Below, piece after piece: positions 1 through 5,492 of a DNA stretch of 5,492 bases. Both the position numbers and the translations under genes were made by a program. A model generated the notes under the pieces. It did no database searches, was not told the DNA's origin, and saw nothing but the letters and a program-made list of their open reading frames with translations. The stretch lies in the NCBI GenBank assembly GCA_049273835.1, contig JBASRM010000631.1, positions 1-5,492 on the forward strand, in the 5' to 3' direction. Numbering within the stretch: the first letter of the stretch is position 1; each line of letters opens with the position of its first letter. This stretch comes from Onstottus_A sp049273835 (GTDB taxonomy: Bacteria; Acidobacteriota; Blastocatellia; UBA7656).

Positions 1-23
1 CCGCCACCGCCGCCCCCGCCGCC
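1..23 (-). repeat. Glycine-codon tract in the M14 gene
   Basis: On the minus strand this is an unbroken run of GGN codons (Gly848-Gly854, plus the first two bases of another) following Pro-Gly-Phe. It is a low-complexity, G-rich tract that probably encodes a flexible linker or tail after the amidotransferase-like domain. Its full length cannot be judged because it touches the window edge. The coding strand has several GG/GGGGG runs, so it could also form a G-quadruplex and is prone to length slippage. Confidence 0.7.
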
Positions 24-2564
24 GAAGCCCGGTGTCGTGCTCACGTTCAGCAGCGGCGCCTGGTTGAAGTAAACTGGAAGCGAATCCCCATAACCGTATG
101 CGATCGGGCTCTTCTTATCGGCGAAAATGGCATTGTAAACCGAGCCCCTGGCCTGTAGCTGCCGGGATTGTTCAACCGCAACACCGGTGGTGATGCCGTA
201 GTCGATCGGGATCTGGGAAATGTTGCCGATCGTAATGAACAATCCACCGTCCTCTATGAACCGCTGAAGATTCAAAATTCCCCGAAGCTGCATGCCACCG
301 CGCATGTCGTCCGTCTGATCCGGCGAGAAACCCATGTTGGGAGTCAGATCTGTTTGCTTCCAGGGCACCGGATCGCCCCGCCTTGGCGTGCCGTTGACAA
401 TGGACTGTGCCGAGCCGCCCACCGGCGGGAAAATAAGCACGTCGTACTTTTCGCGCAGGTTCGGCGTGTCGCGGATCACATGATCGGATATGTACGAGTA
501 CGGAATCTGCAGGCGGTCGAACTCAATTCTGTACCAGCCTTCGTTTTGGGTATTGGTCCAGGTGTGGACGATGGCGATTCGTGGGATAGCAATTTCGTGG
601 GTCTTCACCTCCGGGAGCTTGTCCACGGCTAACGCAGTGAGGCCGAGCTCGGTCACGGCTGCGTCGAGGCGCTGTCTTACATCGGCGGGATTCCCCTCGG
701 TCTTGATGATAAACGACCCTGCGCCGAACTGTTGATCACCAAGTTTAAAAGGCTCCTCGGCCGCGTTGATCTTTACATCTTTCAGCTTGTAGCGCAGCGT
801 CATCAGCGTGTTATCCGTGTTGTGATTTATCACGAAACCGGCTGTCGAGGCCGATCCCGAGATCCTGCCTCGCACCTTTGCGTCGCTGGTCAGCAACACC
901 ATCGGGACATCCAGCACGCTCTTATCAGTCACCCGAACAGTCTTGACGTTTCGGAGCGCTCCGAGCGTCCAACCGGTGTCGTCGTACGGCCGAGGATCGT
1001 TGACGTTGTAGTACTGGGTGTCGAAGAGCATGTCCGCCATGCGTGAATAGGGCTGATCCATTCGGATGATGTAAGAACCGGCCGGAAACTTCTGATCTTT
1101 AACGGCAAACTCTTTTGTTGCGGTCTGAACTTCGACGCCCATCAGCCGCAGAAGATTTACCATATCGGCTGCCTCAACCGGCCTCGGGTTGTCGCCTGGA
1201 ACCACCCACGCCGAAGGCCCTTCGTTTGAGGCCTTCAGAACAGATCGCTTGCTCTTGATGTAGAAGTTGTTCAGGAAACGGTCCTTCTGACTCGCGACGA
1301 AGTTCATTGCAAACAGGATCGCCGACTGCTGCATATTGATATTGTTTCGAATCGACCATTTTACCCACGGCAGCGGCGGGTTGGGCCTGAACCAGTCACG
1401 CTGTGATTGCGCGCCAACGTTGCGAACGCTGGTGTCGGCGCCCTGTCCGCCAAAAGTTTCATAGAATCGGCCAATCGAGTTGTGCCCGTTTGCGACATAG
1501 AACATATAGTTCGGAGCCCAGCCGTCGTAGAATCCGTGCGTCCACACGCCCGGGACCCCGCGCTTGGTCATCTCTTCGATCTCGTGATAAGCAAGCACGT
1601 GCCACTCGTCAATCACCAGGGGGTCGAGCCACGCGTTGTAAGGACCCGTTCCCGTGGACGTGTAAAGGAACGGGACCGATTCGTGCAGGTCATGAAGGAT
1701 CGCCGGATGATATTCGAGAAAGGTTTTCATCTGGTTGCGGGTGAGCGCTAGAGCCATGCCCAGGCCGTCGCGGTTGTTGTCGTGCGCGACGTACTTGCCC
1801 CAATACAGCAGCGGCGGCGTCTGCTTGGTCGGATTTGCTTTTCGATAGTTGTACACGTCAACCGAGCGATCGCGGCCGTCGACTTCGAGCGCCGGGGTGA
1901 TCATCACAATTACGTTCTTGCGAATGGCGTCGATGAACGGCGTATCTTCGACGGCCAGTCTATAAGCGAGCTCCATCAACATTTCCGGCGAGCCTTGTTC
2001 GGGCGAGTGGATCGAGCCCGATGCCCAGTAGAACACCTTGCCCTCACCGATCAACTGTTGTGCGGCGGCGGCATCCGTCTTACGGGGATCCGCGAGCCTG
2101 GCGGTGATTTCCTTGTAACGATCGAGCTTCGCGATGTTGGCTTCGTCGCTGACGACGACAAGCATTTGCTCGCGCCCCTCTTCAGACCGCTCCGGCGCGG
2201 TGAACACTCGCACCCGTGGCGTGGACTTCTCAAGCTCGCGATAATAGCGATACATATCCTTTGTGTAGGTCAGCTTGTTGGGCGTGCCCACAACGTAACC
2301 GAGCACCTTGTCCGGCGAAGGCACTTTGTCCGAGGAGGGAAGGTGATCGACAAGCTCTGTCAAAAAGTATTTCTCGGTAGTGTACTCTTTGATCTTCGCC
2401 GAATACTCTTCATTGATCCTGGAGGCTGGCGCTGCGGCCTTGCTTTTGTCCTTTTTCTGTGGCGGATCAGCAGCGCGGCCGGTCGTGGTTAGCACGGCAC
2501 ACATCACGCCGGCGATCACCAGCGCATAGGTCCGGGTGAGCAGAAACAATCGTCCTCGGTTCAT
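1..2564 (-). CDS. Exported M14-family zinc carboxypeptidase with C-terminal amidotransferase-like domain (3' end beyond window)
   Basis: This frame stays open from the ATG at 2564 to the left edge, giving 854 residues without a stop, so the C-terminus is missing. Residues 1-31 look like a Sec signal peptide (Arg-containing start, hydrophobic stretch 13-28, cleavage near GRA-AD), so the enzyme probably acts in the periplasm or outside the cell. The M14 peptidase domain spans about residues 95-400. The zinc ligands appear to be H186 and E189 (HSPE) and H294 (in HDLHE), with an NNRD motif at 263-266 that resembles the Asn-Arg pair contacting the substrate carboxylate in carboxypeptidase A. E369 (in RFYETFG) is the likely catalytic Glu; its 75-residue distance from H294 matches the 74 in carboxypeptidase A. 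Residues 440-655 are of unclear fold and carry two similar motifs (FPAGSYII at 493, FGAGSFII at 613). Residues about 660-800 resemble the class I glutamine amidotransferase-like fold seen at the C-terminus of some large M14 proteins. A run of seven Gly codons ends the visible part. Family assignment is firm; the substrate is unknown. Confidence 0.9.
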   Translation of the reverse strand, partial: MNRGRLFLLTRTYALVIAGVMCAVLTTTGRAADPPQKKDKSKAAAPASRINEEYSAKIKEYTTEKYFLTELVDHLPSSDKVPSPDKVLGYVVGTPNKLTYTKDMYRYYRELEKSTPRVRVFTAPERSEEGREQMLVVVSDEANIAKLDRYKEITARLADPRKTDAAAAQQLIGEGKVFYWASGSIHSPEQGSPEMLMELAYRLAVEDTPFIDAIRKNVIVMITPALEVDGRDRSVDVYNYRKANPTKQTPPLLYWGKYVAHDNNRDGLGMALALTRNQMKTFLEYHPAILHDLHESVPFLYTSTGTGPYNAWLDPLVIDEWHVLAYHEIEEMTKRGVPGVWTHGFYDGWAPNYMFYVANGHNSIGRFYETFGGQGADTSVRNVGAQSQRDWFRPNPPLPWVKWSIRNNINMQQSAILFAMNFVASQKDRFLNNFYIKSKRSVLKASNEGPSAWVVPGDNPRPVEAADMVNLLRLMGVEVQTATKEFAVKDQKFPAGSYIIRMDQPYSRMADMLFDTQYYNVNDPRPYDDTGWTLGALRNVKTVRVTDKSVLDVPMVLLTSDAKVRGRISGSASTAGFVINHNTDNTLMTLRYKLKDVKINAAEEPFKLGDQQFGAGSFIIKTEGNPADVRQRLDAAVTELGLTALAVDKLPEVKTHEIAIPRIAIVHTWTNTQNEGWYRIEFDRLQIPYSYISDHVIRDTPNLREKYDVLIFPPVGGSAQSIVNGTPRRGDPVPWKQTDLTPNMGFSPDQTDDMRGGMQLRGILNLQRFIEDGGLFITIGNISQIPIDYGITTGVAVEQSRQLQARGSVYNAIFADKKSPIAYGYGDSLPVYFNQAPLLNVSTTPGFGGGGGGG

Positions 2565-2568
2565 GTCA

Positions 2569-2574
2569 ACCTCC
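2569..2574 (-). promoter_or_regulatory. Ribosome binding site of the M14 gene
   Basis: On the minus strand GGAGGT precedes the ATG at 2564 with about five bases between GGAGG and the start codon. Another in-frame ATG lies four codons upstream (2574-2576). It overlaps the Shine-Dalgarno sequence itself, so translation from it could not use this site. This decides the start at 2564. Confidence 0.75.
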
Positions 2575-2627
2575 ATATGGAAAGGCTTTGATTACTGGAA
2601 TCGTTGATAGGGAAGACGTTTTCGAGC

Positions 2628-2657
2628 AGAGTACACAGGAGTCCGGAGAAAACTCAA
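2628..2657 (-). promoter_or_regulatory. Weak candidate promoter for the M14 gene
   Basis: Read on the minus strand, TTGAGT (2652-2657) and TACTCT (2628-2633) are separated by 18 bases and would place the transcript start about 60 bases before the ATG. TTGAGT matches four of the six -35 consensus positions and the -10 match is poor. It is the best spaced pair I found on this strand but could be chance. Confidence 0.2.
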
Positions 2658-2698
2658 CGTATGCTATCCCGTGTATCCTGACGATCCCTGTGTTGAAG

Positions 2699-2727
2699 CT
2701 GGCGGAGCGTGCTCGCGTCCGCGCCAG
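2699..2727. repeat. GC-rich imperfect inverted repeat in the divergent intergenic region
   Basis: CTGGCG at 2699-2704 pairs with CGCCAG at 2722-2727. The interior can also pair partly (GAGC with GCTC, or CGGA with TCCG). No T-run follows on either strand and no gene is transcribed into it, so it is not an obvious terminator. It could be an operator-like dyad between the two promoters or simply a GC-rich chance structure. Confidence 0.3.
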
Positions 2728-2921
2728 TGGAAGCACGGTCACGAGCGCGCCCGCCTGACGCCTAAGACTCGAAGAGTCCTCGCCTGGTTACAAAAAATTC
2801 AGCCGCAATCGGAAGCGGTATCCTCTCAGCAACGCTGTTTTTTTGCAAACGCCTCGATAGCCTTTCGCTTGGTAGCACTTTGACTATCGTTGAGCAGCTT
2901 TTTGAATTCCGCCGCCGCAGC

Positions 2922-2927
2922 TATAAT
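2922..2927 (+). promoter_or_regulatory. Probable -10 box of the M20 gene promoter
   Basis: A perfect TATAAT lies 53 bases before the M20 start codon and would give a transcript start near 2934 and a leader of about 47 bases. The -35 region is weak: T-rich bases at 2899-2905 lie at the correct distance but do not match TTGACA well. Expression may therefore be modest or depend on an activator. The position and orientation fit a housekeeping-sigma promoter for the M20 gene. Confidence 0.5.
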
Positions 2928-2967
2928 GCGGCCCGGCTAGCTGGAAACCTGCAAATCGATTATCCCC

Positions 2968-2972
2968 GGAGG
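2968..2972 (+). promoter_or_regulatory. Ribosome binding site of the M20 gene
   Basis: GGAGG is followed by eight bases and then the ATG at 2981. The strong match and good spacing support this start, which also puts a clean signal peptide at the N-terminus. Confidence 0.75.
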
Positions 2973-2980
2973 AATCACTG

Positions 2981-4558
2981 ATGAAGTGCTTAATCGCCCT
3001 GTTGCTAACCGGATTGGTTGCGCTCGCTACCACACCGGCTCAAATCGAGTCCGCGCACGAACTCGCCGATCTGAAACGTGAAGCGATTTCCGAAGTCGAA
3101 GGGCTGCGAATCCTGACGCAGCAGATGGTCGATCAGATATTCAGCTTCAGCGAGCTGGGATTTCAAGAGTACGAGACTTCCAGATACATAACCGGCATTC
3201 TCGAGAAGAACGGGTTCAAAGTTGACCGCGGCGTTGCGGGCATGCCCACTGCCTGGGCCGGGACCTACGGGTCCGGCAAGCCGGTTATCGCCTTTATCAC
3301 CGACATCGACTGCATACCGAAGGCTTCGCAGAAGCCTGGAGTCGCTTATCACGATCCCCTCATCGAAGGCGCGCCTGGTCACGGCGAAGGTCACAACTCC
3401 GGGCAGGGCGTCAACGTGACCGCTGCAATAGTGTTAAAAAAGTTGATGGAAAAGTACAAGATCGCCGGCACCATAAAGCTATTTCCCGGCGTCGCCGAAG
3501 AACTTGTGGCGGCTAAGGCTTTCTTCGTGCGAGCCGGCTTCTTCAAAGACGTGGATATAGTGCTTGGGAGTCACGTCGATTCGGATTTTACGACCAACTA
3601 CGGCCAGACCGCAAACAACAGCGGACTGGTATCGGTGCAGTACTTCTTTCACGGCAAAGCTGCTCATGCGGCGGGCGCGCCCTGGTCGGGCCGAAGCGCT
3701 CTCGACGCGGTCGAGTTGATGAACACCGCGTGGAATTTTCGACGCGAGCATCTGCGGTTACAGCAACGCTCGCATTACGTGATCATCGACGGCGGCGATC
3801 AGCCTAACGTCGTGCCTTCGGAAGCCGCCGTTTGGTATTACTTCCGCGAATTGGAGTACCCGCGGATCAAGGAACTCTACGAACTCGGAAACAGAATGGC
3901 TCAAGCAGCGACGATGATGACCGACACGACGGTGACGCAGCGCGTCGTCGGTTCTGCATGGCCCTGTCATTTCAACAAACCGATAGCAGAGGTCCAACAG
4001 AAGAACATCGAGATGGTTGGCATCCCCGAATGGAGCGAGGCGGATCAGGCACTTGCCAGGGCCGTGCAAAAGGAGATCGGCGCGACGGTTGACGGCTTGA
4101 AGACAAAGGTCAAACCGCTCGAGGCCCCGAAAGATCCGACGGGCGGAGGCTCAGACGACGTGGGTGACATCTCGTGGAACGTGCCAATGGTCTATCTGCG
4201 CTACCCCGCGAACATTCCCAACTTGCCGGGTCACGCGTGGCCAAACGCGGTTGCGATGGCGACGCCGATCGCGCACAAGGGCTCGACGGCCGGGGCGAAG
4301 GTTCAAGCGATGACGGCGCTCGACTACCTGGTTTCACCGGAGTTGATCAAACAGGCGTGGGCTTACTTCAAGGACGTTCAAACAAAAGACATCAAGTACA
4401 CGCCGTTGATCAACGCGAGCGACCAGCCGGCGATCGAGCTAAACAAGGACAAGATGGAAAAGTTCCGCCCGGAACAGAAGAAGTATTATTACGATTCAGC
4501 GAAGTACAAGACTTATCTCGAGCAGCTTGGCATTCAGTACCCGACAGTGAAGAAGTAG
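2981..4558 (+). CDS. Exported M20-family metallo-amidohydrolase, AbgB-like
   Basis: This complete 525-residue protein resembles the M20D amidohydrolases typified by AbgB, the p-aminobenzoyl-glutamate hydrolase subunit. Residues 1-20 form a short signal peptide (hydrophobic 4-17, cleavage near TPA-Q), so unlike cytoplasmic AbgB it should act outside the cytoplasm. Likely metal-site residues are D110 (DIDCIP), the GHGEGHN motif at 133-139 with H138, the E173-E174 pair (first probably the general base, second a ligand), H198 (LGSH) and H432 (AHKGS). The lid or dimerisation domain, about 215-330, contains FHGKAAHA, PWSGRSALDAVE and PNVVPSEA, all close to AbgB patterns. SDDVGDISW at 391-399 is another AbgB-like signature. 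The odd feature is E136 where AbgB and plant auxin-conjugate hydrolases carry the metal-binding Cys (GHGCGH or HACGH). The start is set by a strong ribosome binding site. The gene is alone on its strand, divergent from the M14 gene and convergent with the transposase. It probably cleaves an amide or peptide bond in a small conjugate, but the substrate cannot be named. Confidence 0.9.
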   Translation: MKCLIALLLTGLVALATTPAQIESAHELADLKREAISEVEGLRILTQQMVDQIFSFSELGFQEYETSRYITGILEKNGFKVDRGVAGMPTAWAGTYGSGKPVIAFITDIDCIPKASQKPGVAYHDPLIEGAPGHGEGHNSGQGVNVTAAIVLKKLMEKYKIAGTIKLFPGVAEELVAAKAFFVRAGFFKDVDIVLGSHVDSDFTTNYGQTANNSGLVSVQYFFHGKAAHAAGAPWSGRSALDAVELMNTAWNFRREHLRLQQRSHYVIIDGGDQPNVVPSEAAVWYYFRELEYPRIKELYELGNRMAQAATMMTDTTVTQRVVGSAWPCHFNKPIAEVQQKNIEMVGIPEWSEADQALARAVQKEIGATVDGLKTKVKPLEAPKDPTGGGSDDVGDISWNVPMVYLRYPANIPNLPGHAWPNAVAMATPIAHKGSTAGAKVQAMTALDYLVSPELIKQAWAYFKDVQTKDIKYTPLINASDQPAIELNKDKMEKFRPEQKKYYYDSAKYKTYLEQLGIQYPTVKK

Positions 4559-4559
4559 A

Positions 4560-4649
4560 GTTCTGAGTTCAACCTTCAGGTTGCTCTTATCTCCGACAGG
4601 AAACGTTCTGAGTTCAACCTTCAGGTTGCTCTTATCTGAGACTGGGAAC
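4560..4649 (+). repeat. Left array: two tandem 45-bp REP-like units, forward orientation
   Basis: Units run 4560-4604 and 4605-4649. Their first 33 bases are identical, starting GTTCTGAGTTCAACC. The last 12 differ slightly (CCGACAGGAAAC versus GAGACTGGGAAC). Each contains a hairpin CAACC-TTCA-GGTTG that can be lengthened past a 2x2 internal loop by GAG pairing with CTT. This bulged-stem form is typical of REP sequences. The array sits between the convergent M20 and transposase genes, with no other terminator visible, so transcripts from either side would end in or run through these hairpins. Confidence 0.9.
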
Positions 4650-4665
4650 GTTTCCTCTCAGAACG
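4650..4665 (-). repeat. Hairpin-less remnant of a reverse-orientation repeat unit
   Basis: The bases GTTTCCTCTCAGAACG join the beginning and end of the reverse-orientation unit seen on the right side (GTTTCCT... and ...CTCAGAACG) but lack the middle with the hairpin. It directly abuts forward unit 2, forming the near-palindrome GGGAACGTTTCC. It lies three bases before the transposase stop codon complement and so marks the left inner edge of the transposase region. Confidence 0.6.
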
Positions 4666-4668
4666 TCG

Positions 4669-5268
4669 TTAAGTATCCCACTTCTTTCCGTAGTCGAGAA
4701 TCGGATAGGCCCGCCAAATCTCCGCCGCTTTCTCTCGCCCAATCCGTTCCAAAAACCTCCGTCCGCTTGACCAGACCCAGTCTTGCCAATGCTCGACATA
4801 GCCGTGATGGACGGGATTGTGATGTACATAGTTCAACGTAGCCCAGAAATGACGTTCGGAAGTAATCGGGCGCTCGAAACAATTGTGCCAGACTTTACGG
4901 CCTCTGATCACATCTTGACCGTTCCAGGTAAAGGATGAGCGACCATGAAACTGTCCCAATGCGCGTCTTAGCGCTTTGATCTTCTCGGTTCGTACGAATA
5001 CGTGATAGTGGTTTGGGAGAATACACCAGGCATAGGTATCCGACGCGAAGTTGCGACAGACCTCAAGAACTTCACCCTCGCACTCGGCCATGCGCTCAGG
5101 ATTCTTGCCAATAATGATTTCGTGCTGGTAACACGCGGACGAAATTAGAAATTGGCAGGCGCTGTCGGCCTTCCAGTGTGGCGGTGAATGAGGTGGAAAG
5201 CCGCGACGCCGGCGAAGTTCCATTGCGCGTGCACGCTCTTCGGATGACATTTTTCGCCAATCGTACAT
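4669..5268 (-). CDS. REP-associated tyrosine transposase (RAYT), Y1/IS200-like HUH family
   Basis: This 199-residue protein belongs to the Y1 transposases that nick and join single-stranded DNA through a phosphotyrosine. The metal-binding HUH motif is H87-Y88-H89 in LPNHYHVFV, and the catalytic tyrosine is Y147 in LNYVHHNPV. Both are typical of RAYTs, as are the W-SS motif near 165-168 and the N-terminal MYDWRKM...RRRGFPPHSPPH segment. I chose the ATG at 5268 because the conserved N-terminus starts there. The frame could start at 5337, but those 23 extra codons are read from the 45-bp repeat. A GGGCGG sequence lies close (three bases) upstream, a weak ribosome binding site. An ATG at 5250 is a further alternative. 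All recognised motifs are intact, so the gene is probably functional. It is flanked by inverted arrays of palindromic repeats, its likely substrates. RAYTs are usually single-copy and vertically kept rather than freely mobile; whether this one moves is unknown. Confidence 0.9.
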   Translation of the reverse strand: MYDWRKMSSEERARAMELRRRRGFPPHSPPHWKADSACQFLISSACYQHEIIIGKNPERMAECEGEVLEVCRNFASDTYAWCILPNHYHVFVRTEKIKALRRALGQFHGRSSFTWNGQDVIRGRKVWHNCFERPITSERHFWATLNYVHHNPVHHGYVEHWQDWVWSSGRRFLERIGREKAAEIWRAYPILDYGKKWDT

Positions 5269-5283
5269 GTTCCGCCCAGCTGT

Positions 5284-5327
5284 TGAGACAGGGAACGTTC
5301 TGAGTTCAACCTTCAGGTTGCTTCGAT
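5284..5327 (+). repeat. Forward REP-like copy upstream of the transposase, with the tail of a preceding unit
   Basis: The tail sequence TGAGACAGGGAAC (5284-5296) matches the end of a forward unit whose hairpin part is absent. It is followed directly by a forward copy from 5297 that matches through the hairpin and then diverges (GCTTCGATCC instead of GCTCTTATCT). The transposase start codon lies only 16 bases from the tail. The copy therefore sits in the transposase leader or promoter region. Confidence 0.85.
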
Positions 5328-5383
5328 CCTCAGACAAGTGTCGGAGATTTAAAAGAGCAACCTGAAGGTTGAACTCAGAACGT
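5295..5383. repeat. Perfect 28-bp inverted repeat formed by facing repeat copies
   Basis: The arm 5295-5322 (forward copy) is the exact reverse complement of 5356-5383 (reverse copy), with 33 bases between. The spacer has a further short dyad (CTCAGACA/TGTCGGAG). Each arm also contains its own small hairpin, so the DNA could form either one long stem or two separate ones. It lies upstream of the transposase gene and resembles a BIME, a pair of facing REPs. Confidence 0.85.
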
Positions 5384-5492
5384 GTGTATTCTCAGATAAG
5401 AGCAACCTGAAGGTTGAACTCAGAACGTTTCCTGTCTCAGATAAGAGCAACCTGAAGGTTGAACTCAGAACGTTTCCTGTCTGAGATAAGAG
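5349..5492 (-). repeat. Right array: tandem 45-bp REP-like units, reverse orientation, running off the window
   Basis: Reverse copies lie at 5349-5381 (first bases degenerate), 5394-5426 and 5439-5471, and a fourth begins at 5484 and is cut by the window edge. Spacing is exactly 45 bases. The 33-base parts of the second and third copies are identical to the reverse complement of the left-hand units. The 12-base linkers are GTGTGTATTCTC, GTTTCCTGTCTC and GTTTCCTGTCTG, so the copy nearest the transposase is the most diverged. The true copy number cannot be seen. Confidence 0.9.

Larger units (their letters stand above)
2565..2980. other. Divergent intergenic region between the M14 and M20 genes
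   Basis: This 416-bp stretch separates two divergently transcribed exported hydrolase genes. It holds both Shine-Dalgarno sequences, a perfect TATAAT box facing the M20 gene, a weak promoter candidate facing the M14 gene, a GC-rich imperfect inverted repeat (2699-2727) and a short perfect hairpin (GACTC-gaa-GAGTC, 2766-2778). No convincing gene was found: the only open frame (2671-2883) starts with GTG, lacks a ribosome binding site and has no recognisable motif. I see no tRNA or other structured RNA that I could name. Confidence 0.7.
4560..5492. mobile_element. RAYT transposase locus bracketed by inverted arrays of 45-bp REP-like repeats
   Basis: The region consists of two forward repeat units, a hairpin-less remnant, a minus-strand transposase gene, one forward copy, and at least four reverse copies continuing off the right edge. 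The overall arrangement (forward repeats on the left, reverse on the right, single-strand transposase inside) matches RAYT/REP loci, in which the chromosomally resident transposase is thought to bind and spread palindromic repeats. It starts one base after the M20 stop codon. The right boundary is not in the window, so whether this is a discrete element or a domesticated locus cannot be decided here. Confidence 0.7.

Noticed and set aside
168..2492. Several plus-strand open frames (for example 168-632, 1403-1751, 1782-2492) as separate genes
   Set aside because: They lie antisense to the M14 carboxypeptidase, which has an unbroken frame, catalytic motifs in the right order, a signal peptide and a ribosome binding site. 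Their translations are rich in Arg and His and show no family motif.
2671..2883. A 70-codon open frame in the divergent intergenic region
   Set aside because: It starts with GTG, has no Shine-Dalgarno sequence, crosses two hairpins and shows no recognisable domain.
3005..4566. Other-frame open frames overlapping the M20 gene (for example 3005-3394 minus, 3758-4069 minus, 4174-4566 plus)
   Set aside because: They are shadows of the M20 reading frame, whose translation matches AbgB-like motifs along its whole length.
4560..4649. A classical Rho-independent terminator for the M20 gene
   Set aside because: The hairpin stem is short with an internal loop and is followed by GCTCTTATCT rather than a T-run, so it was called a REP-like repeat with only a possible terminating role.
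4581..4882. Small open frames across the left repeats and the 3' part of the transposase gene
   Set aside because: They overlap the conserved C-terminal half of the transposase or read through repeat DNA, and have no motif of their own.
5349..5492. A CRISPR array
   Set aside because: The 33-base repeats are separated by only 12 bases that are nearly the same each time, copies occur in both orientations around a transposase, and no cas gene is visible.

Overview
The window looks like a piece of a bacterial chromosome of moderate-to-high GC content, most likely from Acidobacteriota or a similar soil or environmental lineage. That guess rests on a very large exported M14 carboxypeptidase with a glycine-rich tail beside an exported AbgB-like M20 amidohydrolase. 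No marker gene is present, so the taxonomy is inference.

Layout. Positions 1-2564 (minus strand) hold one long open frame with no stop codon in the window. It is the N-terminal 854 residues of a secreted zinc carboxypeptidase of family M14 with a glutamine-amidotransferase-like C-terminal domain, and its 3' end lies off the left edge. Positions 2565-2980 are a 416-bp divergent intergenic region with Shine-Dalgarno sites for both flanking genes and a perfect TATAAT box pointing right. Positions 2981-4558 (plus strand) encode a complete 525-residue exported M20 amidohydrolase related to AbgB. The two divergent genes probably both hydrolyse peptides or amide conjugates outside the cytoplasm, but nothing in the sequence shows that they act in one pathway.

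From 4560 to the right edge the character changes to a repeat-and-transposase locus. A 45-bp unit containing a small hairpin (core CAACCTTCAGGTTG) occurs as two direct copies just after the M20 stop codon. Then come a hairpin-less remnant, a minus-strand gene for a REP-associated tyrosine transposase (RAYT; HYH motif and catalytic Tyr), one more forward copy, and a tandem array of reverse-orientation copies that continues past the end of the window. The transposase is thus bracketed by inverted arrays of what are probably its own substrate repeats, resembling the REP/BIME arrangement known from enterobacteria and pseudomonads. This is the most interesting part of the window. The class of system is known, but this repeat family, its strict 45-bp period and its apparent hairpin-deletion product deserve a closer look.
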